In this document: positions 1 through 5,594 of the stretch, piece by piece
Layout of the letters: each line of letters opens with the position of its first letter
Numbering within the stretch: the stretch's first letter is position 1
DNA from: Bacillota bacterium
GTDB taxonomy: Bacteria; Bacillota; Clostridia; Oscillospirales; Butyricicoccaceae
NCBI GenBank assembly: GCA_030705725.1
Contig: JAUZPW010000106.1
Location: 1-5,833 of the forward strand
Direction: 5' to 3'
Length of the DNA: 5,833 bases
Notes under the pieces: generated by a model
What the model saw: only the letters and a program-made list of their open reading frames with translations
Databases searched by the model: none
What the model was told of the DNA's origin: nothing
Translations under genes and position numbers: made by a program

Positions 1-874
1 GCTCATCAGGACATATCAATCCGTCGCTGCATGTTCTTTTTCCGGGCGAGGGGGCCATGTCGATAAATTCTTCCAGAAACGGCTGTATGCCGAAATTCGT
101 CATGGCACTTCCGAAAAACATCGGAGTAAGCTCGCCGCTTTTGACCTTTTCAAGATCAAAATAATCTCCGGCGATATCCAGCAGATCGATGTCTTCCCTT
201 AACTGATGATAAAGATGGTCGCCCAAAAGGTTTTTTAAGCGCTCGTCGTCTATGCTGCCCGCTTGCAGCGCGTTCATACTCTGGCCGTGATTTCCCGCTT
301 CAAACAGCTCTATCTGTGAAAGCTTGCGGTTATATACGCCCTTAAAGTCGCCGTCGACGCCGATCGGCCAGTTCATAGGATAGGAACGGATGCCGAGTAT
401 GTTTTCGATTTCTTCCATCAAATCAAAAGGATTTTTACACGCCCTGTCCAGTTTGTTTATAAAAGTGAAAATAGGTATTCCGCGCATTCTGCAAACATGA
501 AACAGTTTCTTTGTCTGTTCCTCGACACCCTTAGCTCCGTCAATCAGCATAACGACGCTGTCCGCCGCCGTCAGGGTTCTATAGGTATCCTCGCTGAAAT
601 CCTGATGTCCCGGCGTGTCAAGGATATTGATCCGGTACCCGTTATAGTCAAAATTCATTACACTTGAAGTGACGGATATGCCCCTCTGCTTTTCAATTTC
701 CATCCAGTCGGATACGGCATACTTTTTCGCTTTGTTGCCTTTGACAGTTCCCGCCAACCTTATGGCCCCGCCATAGAGCAGCAATTTTTCGGTCATGGTC
801 GTTTTTCCGGCATCGGGGTGGGATATTATTGCGAAAGTTTTTCTTCGTTTTACTTCATTTGTGAGGTTTTCCAT
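1..874 (-). CDS. prfC: Peptide chain release factor 3 (RF3), N-terminal part, cut by window edge
   Basis: RF3 is a cytosolic translational GTPase that helps remove RF1/RF2 from the ribosome after termination. The visible 291 residues cover the GTPase domain. G1 is HPDAGKTT at residues 19-26, the switch I/G2 segment RGISVTSS is at 64-71, G3 is DTPGH at 86-90, and G4 is NKLD at 140-143. The segments WMEIEKQRGISVTSS and GHQDFSEDTYRTLTAADS are typical of RF3 and differ from EF-G and Tet(M)-type protection proteins. Full-length RF3 is about 520-530 residues, so roughly the last 230 lie beyond position 1. The ATG at 874-872 follows GAAGGATG (884-891) with about 10 nt spacing. The frame is open with no disruption. 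It appears monocistronic in this window, with its own promoter near 1008-1016 and a long leader. Confidence 0.96.
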   Translation of the reverse strand, partial: MENLTNEVKRRKTFAIISHPDAGKTTMTEKLLLYGGAIRLAGTVKGNKAKKYAVSDWMEIEKQRGISVTSSVMNFDYNGYRINILDTPGHQDFSEDTYRTLTAADSVVMLIDGAKGVEEQTKKLFHVCRMRGIPIFTFINKLDRACKNPFDLMEEIENILGIRSYPMNWPIGVDGDFKGVYNRKLSQIELFEAGNHGQSMNALQAGSIDDERLKNLLGDHLYHQLREDIDLLDIAGDYFDLEKVKSGELTPMFFGSAMTNFGIQPFLEEFIDMAPSPGKRTCSDGLICPDE

Positions 875-937
875 TAAGCGAAACATCCTTCAATAAATTT
901 AATCAGTTGTAAAAGCTCTATAGCAGCTTATGTTAAC

Positions 938-980
938 CACCGTCTTAAGCGGCACTGTTACATTCCCTTTCAAAACGGTG
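938..980 (-). other. Stem-loop in the prfC leader
   Basis: In the minus-strand RNA, CACCGUUUU (980-972) can pair with AAGACGGUG (946-938), giving nine pairs including one G-U around a 25-nt loop. It lies in the middle of a leader of about 127 nt, well upstream of the ribosome binding site. No U-run follows, so it is not an obvious terminator. I do not recognise it as a known riboswitch class. It may be a chance fold. Confidence 0.35.
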
Positions 981-1007
981 TGTACTTTTTATTGTTTTTG
1001 CCGGACT

Positions 1008-1016
1008 ATTATATCA
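1008..1016 (-). promoter_or_regulatory. Extended -10 promoter element for prfC
   Basis: Read on the minus strand, TGATATAAT (1016-1008) is a perfect extended -10. The -35 position (around TTTAAC, 17 bp upstream) is weak, which is tolerated with an extended -10. Transcription would start near position 1001, leaving a leader of about 127 nt before the prfC ATG. Confidence 0.6.
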
Positions 1017-1115
1017 AATAGACAGTAGAAGTTAAAGCTTGAGAAGCCTTTGATTTTTTCTATTATTTGAAAACGAGTCAATTATACCCATTTTCGTAAC
1101 ATATTAAATTCAGGG

Positions 1116-1210
1116 AGGACAAGGAGACGGTTGATCTGTCTTCATAAAAAAACGTTATTTAATCCGTTTATCTGCAAAGACCTAAGACAGATGAACCGTC
1201 CCCTTGTCCT
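1116..1210. repeat. REP/MITE-like palindromic element with 27-nt arms
   Basis: The left arm 1116-1142 and the reverse complement of the right arm 1184-1210 match at 25 of 27 positions, around a 41-nt loop. The arm core reads ACAAGGGGACGGTTCATC on the minus strand. From memory of clostridial and other Firmicutes genomes, arms of this type (GGGGACGGTTC with CTGTC) occur as dispersed hairpins and at the ends of elements carrying REP-associated (Y1) transposases. This copy carries no transposase and would be a non-autonomous derivative. It ends 8 bp from the SLOG gene stop codon. It may also stabilise or end that transcript, but no U-run follows. Confidence 0.7.
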
Positions 1211-1217
1211 TTGCCCT

Positions 1218-1706
1218 CTAAGGATTGACGATAAAGACTTTTAAGCCCTTTGTTTTTGCGTAATTAATAGTTTGGGCGGTGCCGCCGGCGGAGATTTTAT
1301 CATGGACGGCGATCAGGCGGGAAGAGTTACCTATCATTGCGCGGTTACGCCGCTGCATGCACCCGGCCGTATAATGTTTCTGCAGGCAGACGACCTCGTC
1401 GGCTTTGACGAGCGTGTCAAAGTATTTTTCTCTCCATTCGTCCGGCCAATTATCAGCCTGCGTTTCGCACGGAAGGCAACAAATCAGGCGTATACGGGGG
1501 TATTCCGACTTGAGCTTTATTATTATTTCCGCCGCCCAGATATCCACGCCCATAGCCATGCCTGTTTGGAATGTGTCGCAGCCTTGCAAGACGGTTTTAC
1601 GGATCTCTTCCTCCAATCTGCTTAATAAGCCTGAAAGATCAAATTTCCCCGGTAATTTATGGGGGCGCATACCGCTGATAGTACATGTACTCTCCTGAAA
1701 AGCCAT
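1218..1706 (-). CDS. SLOG-superfamily protein, DUF1273/YpsA-like
   Basis: This 162-residue soluble protein has the layout of the DUF1273 (YpsA-like) branch of the SLOG superfamily, Rossmann-like proteins thought to bind nucleotide-derived ligands. Visible blocks are TCTISGMRPHKLP (residues 7-19, compare the usual TGHRPEKLP), GMAMGVDIWAAE (49-60), LPCETQADNW (78-87), HYTAGCMQRRNRAMI (111-125) and SAGGTAQTINYA (139-150). The last is the glycine turn equivalent to the LOG PGGxGT loop, but it lacks the catalytic glutamate of cytokinin-type LOG enzymes. Ligand binding is therefore more likely than LOG catalysis (inference). The ATG at 1706 follows GAGGTG (1717-1712) with 5 nt spacing. The gene is divergent from an XRE regulator and shares its control region, so regulation by that protein is likely. 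The exact ligand and role are unknown. Confidence 0.85.
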   Translation of the reverse strand: MAFQESTCTISGMRPHKLPGKFDLSGLLSRLEEEIRKTVLQGCDTFQTGMAMGVDIWAAEIIIKLKSEYPRIRLICCLPCETQADNWPDEWREKYFDTLVKADEVVCLQKHYTAGCMQRRNRAMIGNSSRLIAVHDKISAGGTAQTINYAKTKGLKVFIVNP

Positions 1707-1735
1707 TTTTTCACCTCAAACTACTATATAAGGAT

Positions 1736-1764
1736 ATTATAAATCCCCCTAAAGGGATTATCAA
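1736..1764 (-). promoter_or_regulatory. Sigma-A-type promoter of the SLOG gene
   Basis: On the minus strand TTGATA (1764-1759) is a five-of-six -35 box. It is separated by exactly 17 bp from a perfect TATAAT (1741-1736). Transcription would start near 1729, leaving a short leader of about 23 nt that carries the GAGGTG ribosome binding site. The spacer is almost entirely taken up by the palindrome at 1742-1759. Confidence 0.85.
1742..1759. promoter_or_regulatory. Putative operator inside the SLOG promoter spacer
   Basis: AATCCC and GGGATT are perfect 6-bp inverted arms around a 6-bp centre. The site fills the spacer between the -35 and -10 boxes of the minus-strand promoter, so a bound protein would block RNA polymerase. 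The XRE protein encoded next door is the natural candidate. Confidence 0.65.
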
Positions 1765-1769
1765 GCAAA

Positions 1770-1787
1770 ATATCCTTTCTAGGGTAT
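1770..1787. promoter_or_regulatory. Second putative operator overlapping the XRE -10 box
   Basis: ATATCC and GGGTAT are inverted arms (5 of 6 matching) around a 6-bp centre, the same geometry as the palindrome at 1742-1759 and centred 28 bp away. Its right arm overlaps the TATAAT box (1785-1790) of the plus-strand gene, which would suit autorepression. Confidence 0.55.
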
Positions 1788-1790
1788 AAT
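1785..1790 (+). promoter_or_regulatory. -10 box of the XRE regulator promoter
   Basis: A perfect TATAAT on the plus strand lies 54 bp before the ATG at 1845. No good -35 is seen 16-18 bp upstream, where the sequence reads CAAGCA or similar, so the promoter is probably weak, as is common for autoregulated repressors. Transcription would begin near 1797. Confidence 0.55.
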
Positions 1791-1844
1791 TATGACTTCC
1801 TTTTCGAGCAACTATATTCTATAAGTATCTTAAAAAGGGACAGG

Positions 1845-2195
1845 ATGTTGCTTGATATGGACTTTTCTATACGGCTGCGCGATTTGCGGGAAGAAAATAA
1901 TGTAAAGCAAAAAGATTTGGCCCAGCAACTTAATTTGAAACCTAATGCTATTTCAAAGTATGAAAAAAACGTTTCGCAGCCAAGCATAGCTACGCTTATT
2001 AAAATAGCGGAGATTTTTCATGTCAGCGTGGACTACCTTCTGGGCCTGTCAAGCATCAAGAATCCTTATTCCGCGGACAGGTTCACGCCGAAGGAAGCGG
2101 AGATCATTATAAAATACAGAAAACTTTCGAAAGAGAACCAGATACGGATCGACGAACGTATCGGCGCTATGATCGACGGGCAGCGCCGAATTTAG
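1845..2195 (+). CDS. XRE-family helix-turn-helix transcriptional regulator
   Basis: The product is up to 116 residues. Residues 5-66 form a Cro/CI-type HTH domain: FSIRLRDLREENNVKQKDLA, then LNLKPNAISKYEKNVSQPS with the recognition helix, then TLIKIAEIFHVSVDYLLG. Residues 76-112 (FTPKEAEIIIKYRKLSKENQ onward) form a short helical tail, probably for dimerisation, as in phage-type and small clostridial repressors. Two starts are possible. The ATG at 1845 has AAGGGA (1835-1840) only 4 nt away. The ATG at 1857 (MDFSIRL, the more usual family N-terminus) has AGGATG (1842-1847) 9 nt upstream. I list the longer form, but the shorter one may be the real one. No ligand-binding or peptidase domain is present. 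It probably represses itself and the divergent SLOG gene. Confidence 0.9.
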   Translation: MLLDMDFSIRLRDLREENNVKQKDLAQQLNLKPNAISKYEKNVSQPSIATLIKIAEIFHVSVDYLLGLSSIKNPYSADRFTPKEAEIIIKYRKLSKENQIRIDERIGAMIDGQRRI

Positions 2196-2219
2196 CGGGC
2201 AGTTTTCTTTGCAAAAGCC

Positions 2220-2259
2220 AAGGGGGCGGTCTGCTTTTTTGCAGGGCGGCCCCCTTTTT
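2220..2259 (+). terminator. Intrinsic terminator after the XRE gene
   Basis: The stem pairs AAGGGGGC (2220-2227) with GCCCCCTT (2249-2256), and CTGC (2231-2234) with GCAG (2241-2244) across a small internal loop and a T6 apical loop. A T5 run (2255-2259) follows directly. It starts 25 bp after the XRE stop. On the other strand the tail is only a broken T-rich stretch, so it may work less well against the convergent phosphoesterase transcript. Confidence 0.9.
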
Positions 2260-2287
2260 GTTTTAACACACCGAAAAAAAACGGTTA

Positions 2288-3346
2288 TCAGTTTCCCACG
2301 TCGACTTTACTGGTTATAAACCTATTCAGGGCCGCGTCATAACGTACCCGAATATAATGATACTTTGTAACCGGCTGTGCGTTGTCATAGGTCTGAGCCG
2401 AGTTATTGCCGCCGCCTCCCGAAATGACCATCTGCAGATTATGATTTGCCTCGGTCAAAGCAAACGTGTAATAAGTGTGGACATGCCCCATCAAGATAAG
2501 CTCCACTTTGCTTCTGTTCTTTATTTCATCCACAAACCACTGGGTGGAATCGTTTTTATCGGCGGTGCTGTTCCCGTGAACCAACATCCACAGGTTCCGG
2601 TAGTAGGACTGCAAAGCGCTGAGCGAGATTACGGGATTAACTAAAAGGCAATGGCTGTATTCATTCCGGATAAACGTATCTAGCATATTCTCCAGCGGAT
2701 TCTTTCTCGGCGGCACGTGCATGGTCACCAGGATGTGATTGCTGGCGGCACCCGCGCTGTTCAGGTAATCGGGAAAATGGCTGTATTTTTCCGGAGCCAG
2801 CGCGCTTAACCGGATATAGTTATGCGGAAAATAAAAAAGGTGTTTGGTGTTTGATCTGTTTACGCAGCTTTGAGAAATATTGGGATAAATTATTTTCTCC
2901 AGTTTGTGCGGTTTGGCGTCGTTAAAGGCCACTACCGAGACCGAATCTCCCAGCCCTCTGCCGGGAATCGAGAGCGGGAAATTGATTTCACCCATATATT
3001 GCTTATATCTGCTTATCTCGTCTACATTCGCGTTAACGCCGTAAAACTCATGGTTTCCCATTGTGGGGATCACAGGGATGCCCGTCTGATTAAAGAAGGC
3101 ATTGCATCTTTCAATAAACGCTGTATAATTTGCAACGCTTCCGCTGTCTATCATATCGCCTCCGATCAGGATAAACAGCGTGCCGTCTTTCTCTTGGCTT
3201 ATCCGATTTAATATTTTCTCGAAGCCGGAATTAGACGTACCGGATTTATAATGAACGTCGGCGAAGTAAACAAAATGGTCGTACGGAGTCTGGGCGGCGT
3301 CAATTCGCGCTCTGAGCCTATCCGTCATTTCATTGAGTAGAGGCAT
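2288..3346 (-). CDS. Calcineurin-like metallophosphoesterase
   Basis: This 352-residue enzyme has the full set of dinuclear metallophosphoesterase motifs: D-x-H at D30 and H32 (FADVHY), GDMID with D64, GNHE at 97-100, a lone H at 210 (MHVPP), and GHVH at 287-290. A GGGGNN turn follows at 310-315, and the order matches the calcineurin-like/purple-acid-phosphatase-like fold. No signal peptide or membrane segment is visible, so it should act in the cytosol on a phosphomonoester or phosphodiester. The sequence does not reveal the substrate. The ATG at 3346 follows GGAGG (3358-3354) with 7 nt spacing. It starts 21 bp after the stop of the 192-residue protein gene, so the two are surely co-transcribed, and the partner may guide its substrate or location (inference). 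It converges on the XRE gene, with 92 bp between the two stops. Confidence 0.93.
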   Translation of the reverse strand: MPLLNEMTDRLRARIDAAQTPYDHFVYFADVHYKSGTSNSGFEKILNRISQEKDGTLFILIGGDMIDSGSVANYTAFIERCNAFFNQTGIPVIPTMGNHEFYGVNANVDEISRYKQYMGEINFPLSIPGRGLGDSVSVVAFNDAKPHKLEKIIYPNISQSCVNRSNTKHLFYFPHNYIRLSALAPEKYSHFPDYLNSAGAASNHILVTMHVPPRKNPLENMLDTFIRNEYSHCLLVNPVISLSALQSYYRNLWMLVHGNSTADKNDSTQWFVDEIKNRSKVELILMGHVHTYYTFALTEANHNLQMVISGGGGNNSAQTYDNAQPVTKYHYIRVRYDAALNRFITSKVDVGN

Positions 3347-3367
3347 ATATTTTCCTCCGTTTCCGTT

Positions 3368-3946
3368 TTATGAGCCGACAGCGGTTGAAGCTTTCAAGTT
3401 TACCACAATCCTGTTGATGGAAAACAGAGTGCTGCCGTCTCCGCCGGGAGCAAAAATATATTCCCCGGTGAGCCTTACGGCGTTTTGCCGGACGTCCAGT
3501 ATTTTACCCGCGAACACAAAGCCGCCCAAAGTAAAATAGGAAATCAGCCTATATTTCTTTTCGCCGCATTCATTGCCGCTAAAAACATTTTCGGTTTCAT
3601 TATCCGGGGCGGGGGCGGTATTTCCTTCAGTCGTCACATCCTCTTCATTCTCGTCGGGCAGAACGAACGGGTCGGCCGTAATGTTATAGCCGAAGCCGAT
3701 AATGTTGGAAAGGTCGACTTTTACGGTATTTTCAACCGCCGCAACCTCGGCCGGGTTTTGGATCTCGACAAGGTTTGTGGAGGACAACAAAGCGGGGCGC
3801 AATATGGCGCTGTCATTGCAATCGACGTCAGTTAGCCTGCCGTAATAGGACATCCCGTCTATTCCGAACAGGATCACGTCTTCATCGGTTTTCTTTCGCA
3901 GCTCATTTATAAAATAAAAATTATACAATTTATTGTTAATCAACAT
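3368..3946 (-). CDS. Unrecognised protein with two similar small beta-rich domains, partner of the phosphoesterase
   Basis: I do not recognise the family of this 192-residue protein. Two segments resemble each other: residues 27-51 (FGIDGMSYYGRLTDVDCNDS and on) and 138-160 (FTLGGFVFAGKILDVRQNAV and on). Both follow the pattern F-x-x-x-G-x-x-(Y/F)-x-G-(R/K)-(L/I)-x-DV-x-x-N/D-x-A-(I/V). Each is followed by a strand ending in an isoleucine-rich motif (VDLSNIIGFG at 77-86, FSINRIVVN at 175-183). An acidic, low-complexity linker (about 92-128) joins them. The G-x-(L/I)-x-D-V pattern recalls Sm-like or other small beta-barrel folds; this is only a resemblance. No signal peptide or membrane helix is seen. 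An in-frame TTG at 3967 extends the open frame, but AAGGAG (3961-3956) lies 9 nt before the ATG at 3946, which is therefore chosen. It is the first gene of a two-gene operon. Confidence 0.8.
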   Translation of the reverse strand: MLINNKLYNFYFINELRKKTDEDVILFGIDGMSYYGRLTDVDCNDSAILRPALLSSTNLVEIQNPAEVAAVENTVKVDLSNIIGFGYNITADPFVLPDENEEDVTTEGNTAPAPDNETENVFSGNECGEKKYRLISYFTLGGFVFAGKILDVRQNAVRLTGEYIFAPGGDGSTLFSINRIVVNLKASTAVGS

Positions 3947-3982
3947 ATTCGAATACTCCTTTTTCAAGATTTCAGTATTTGA

Positions 3983-4012
3983 ATTATTACCATGCTATGA
4001 AAAATATGTCGA
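3983..4012 (-). promoter_or_regulatory. Candidate promoter of the duplicated-domain/phosphoesterase operon
   Basis: On the minus strand TCGACA (4012-4007, five of six to the -35 consensus) is separated by 18 bp from AATAAT (3988-3983, five of six to the -10). Transcription would start near 3976 and give a leader of about 30 nt carrying AAGGAG. Confidence 0.5.
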
Positions 4013-4047
4013 ACATGTGATTTTGATTAATGTCTGCTGAACAAATC

Positions 4048-4072
4048 AAAAACCTTATAGCCGCGATTGCGG
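4048..4072 (-). terminator. Weak candidate terminator after the VanZ-carboxypeptidase gene
   Basis: Just after the stop, the minus-strand RNA can form CCGC-AAUC-GCGG (4072-4061), a four-pair GC stem. A five-U run (4052-4048) follows about 8 nt later. The stem is short and the U-run is not adjacent, so this is only a possible termination site. Confidence 0.25.
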
Positions 4073-4076
4073 GCGG

Positions 4077-5582
4077 TCAGCGGGAAACGGCGCGATACAG
4101 CGCGAGGCTGTCACTCCATCTGCCGTCGTCGGTGCTGCCCATCACCACGCAGATGTATAATTCCTTATCGATATAAGCGCAGGAGACGAGGCAGCTGCCG
4201 GCGGCTTTGCTGCTTCCGGTTTTAAGCCCGGACGCGGCCTTATAATAAAACGGGCTGTCGGGATTGATAAGCTCGTTGGTGTTATAATAGGTTACCTCAT
4301 GGCCGCCCGGCCAAACGTCTGAGATCTTATACTTTCCGGCAATGTCCCTAAGGACGTCCGATTTCAGGAATTCCCCGGCGATCAGGGCCAGATCGCGCGC
4401 CGTCGTATACTGGCCGTCGGCGTCGTAACCATCGGTGCTTACGAAGTTAGAATCTTCGGCGCCTATATCGACCGCTTTTTCGTTCATAGCTTTAACAAAG
4501 GCCGCTATGGCTTTGCTCGCGGAAATACCGTCGCCGCGGATTTTTCTGCCTCCGTAAACAGCCAGCGCGTAAGCGGCGTCGTTTCCGGACGGGAGCAGGA
4601 GGGCGTCCAAAAGCTGACGGACCGTCAGCTCGTTTCCGGGGCGGAGCCACGCGCGGGAGGCGTTTTCGGCGATCATATTTACTTCCTCTCCGACCGTAAC
4701 CTTTTCGTCCACGCCGCAATATTTCAAAGCGGTCAAGGCCGTCAGCATTTTGGCCGTGCTTGCCGGGGCGATCCGCAGGCGGCTGTCTTTTTCATAAAGC
4801 GCGGTGTCCGAGCCGACATCCCACAGATAAGCGGCTTTGGCGCTGATTTGCACGTAACGTATTTTAGGCTTTGCGGCTTCGCTTGGAGGAGCGGCGACCG
4901 ATTTAACTTCGGAGATTATTCCGGGCGCGCGAAATTCTTTTCTTGCACGGGTAAAACCCGTGATAAAAACCGAAACCAAAACAAAAAAAGCGAGAACGGT
5001 TATGCCTCCGGCGTCACGGCGCTTCCTTAAATATTTCCCATCCGTTTTTTTATAAACGCCGATTTTTTTTCGGAGCGGCGGGGCAAAAAACAAAATTAGC
5101 TTGCCCGCTAAGTACCCGAAAAGCGTTCCCAAAGTGTTAAGAAGCACGTCGTCGATATCCGTGCTTCTTGGGCCGAAAAGCTGTAAAAGCTCAATCAGCA
5201 GGGAAATTCCGGCCCCCGCGAGCAGCGCTCGGGGGAGCTTCTGGCAAATATTGAAAAGCATGACCAAAAGTATCCCGAACGGCACAAAAAGAATTATATT
5301 CCCCCACAAATTCCACGGCTGCGTGAAAGCCGCCGCCAGCGCCTTAAACGGCACCAAATTAAACCTGCTGCCGAAATGCGGCGGAGAAACGGCGGAACCC
5401 GGCGACAGCGTTACGGAAAAAACCACGCTCAGGTACGCCCCCGCGATTAAAACCGCAAATTTATGAAACCAGGCTGTCCGCTCGTTCCGAACGCGCATAC
5501 CTATTTCGGAAAGCGCCAAAAACAAAACGCTTGCGGCGATTCCCGAAGATATATAATAGGCGGCGTCAAGAAAAAAAAGCAT
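4077..5582 (-). CDS. Fusion of VanZ-like membrane domain and serine D-Ala-D-Ala carboxypeptidase (S11)
   Basis: This is a 501-residue membrane protein. Residues 1 to about 169 carry hydrophobic helices and VanZ-family blocks: FNLVPF (74-79), WGNIILFVPFG (93-103), and the polar signature Q134, R139, D142, D144, D145, N149, G152. A basic stretch (about 171-190) and a further membrane helix (about 193-211) place the rest outside the cell. Residues about 240-501 are a peptidase S11 (DacA/PBP5-type) domain with S275-x-x-K278 (ASTAK), S332-G-N and K454-T-G, which removes the last D-Ala of peptidoglycan stem peptides. The PBP5 C-terminal beta domain and amphipathic anchor are absent; membrane attachment is N-terminal. 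VanZ proteins are linked to teicoplanin resistance. The frame extends upstream to a TTG at 5609, but GGAGGG (5594-5589) sits 6 nt before the ATG at 5582, so that start is used. It lies 123 bp after a histidine kinase gene. Confidence 0.93.
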   Translation of the reverse strand: MLFFLDAAYYISSGIAASVLFLALSEIGMRVRNERTAWFHKFAVLIAGAYLSVVFSVTLSPGSAVSPPHFGSRFNLVPFKALAAAFTQPWNLWGNIILFVPFGILLVMLFNICQKLPRALLAGAGISLLIELLQLFGPRSTDIDDVLLNTLGTLFGYLAGKLILFFAPPLRKKIGVYKKTDGKYLRKRRDAGGITVLAFFVLVSVFITGFTRARKEFRAPGIISEVKSVAAPPSEAAKPKIRYVQISAKAAYLWDVGSDTALYEKDSRLRIAPASTAKMLTALTALKYCGVDEKVTVGEEVNMIAENASRAWLRPGNELTVRQLLDALLLPSGNDAAYALAVYGGRKIRGDGISASKAIAAFVKAMNEKAVDIGAEDSNFVSTDGYDADGQYTTARDLALIAGEFLKSDVLRDIAGKYKISDVWPGGHEVTYYNTNELINPDSPFYYKAASGLKTGSSKAAGSCLVSCAYIDKELYICVVMGSTDDGRWSDSLALYRAVSR

Positions 5583-5588
5583 TATTAA

Positions 5589-5594
5589 CCCTCC
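5589..5594 (-). promoter_or_regulatory. Ribosome binding site that fixes the start of the VanZ-carboxypeptidase gene
   Basis: GGAGGG on the minus strand, 6 nt before the ATG at 5582. The upstream in-frame TTG at 5609 has no such site and lies inside the right arm of the hairpin. The site follows the U-run of that hairpin with no gap. Confidence 0.85.

Larger units (their letters stand above)
875..1217. other. Intergenic region with prfC leader and palindromic element; no gene
   Basis: This 343-bp AT-rich gap holds three things: the prfC leader (875 to about 1001), an extended -10 promoter element (1008-1016), and a 95-bp imperfect palindrome (1116-1210). I see no convincing coding frame. Between about 1021 and 1115 there is only AT-rich DNA. 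A second TATAAT on the minus strand (1086-1081) lies there, without a good -35. Confidence 0.7.
1730..1777. repeat. Outer inverted repeat in the SLOG/XRE control region
   Basis: AAGGATATT (1730-1738) and AATATCCTT (1769-1777) are perfect 9-bp inverted copies. They flank the 18-bp palindrome at 1742-1759 and bracket the whole core promoter of the SLOG gene. The right copy is shared with the palindrome at 1770-1787. Together they give several ATCC/GGAT half-sites, consistent with cooperative binding by a dimeric HTH regulator (inference). Confidence 0.6.

Noticed and set aside
1..874. Possible tetracycline ribosomal-protection protein (Tet(M)-like GTPase)
   Set aside because: The segments around switch I and G3 match RF3 (MEIEKQRGISVTSS, DTPGHQDFSEDTYRTL), not Tet(M) or EF-G.
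1116..1210. Palindrome as an ordinary intrinsic terminator of the SLOG gene
   Set aside because: The 27-nt arms are much longer than usual, the loop is 41 nt, and no U-run follows; a repeat element explains it better.
2271..2284. CCG-A8-CGG as a terminator for the phosphoesterase gene
   Set aside because: The stem is only 3-4 pairs and the T-run forms the loop, so it lacks terminator form.
2357..3211. Plus-strand open frames of 95 and 113 codons opposite the phosphoesterase
   Set aside because: They are antisense shadows of a gene with complete catalytic motifs and show no recognisable domain.
3947..3967. TTG start giving a 199-residue form of the duplicated-domain protein
   Set aside because: The AAGGAG ribosome binding site lies inside this extension and is well spaced for the ATG at 3946.
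4492..4719. Arginine-rich 75-codon frame on the minus strand
   Set aside because: It overlaps the carboxypeptidase coding region in another frame, and its composition is what a GC-rich shadow frame gives; no ribosome binding site was noted.
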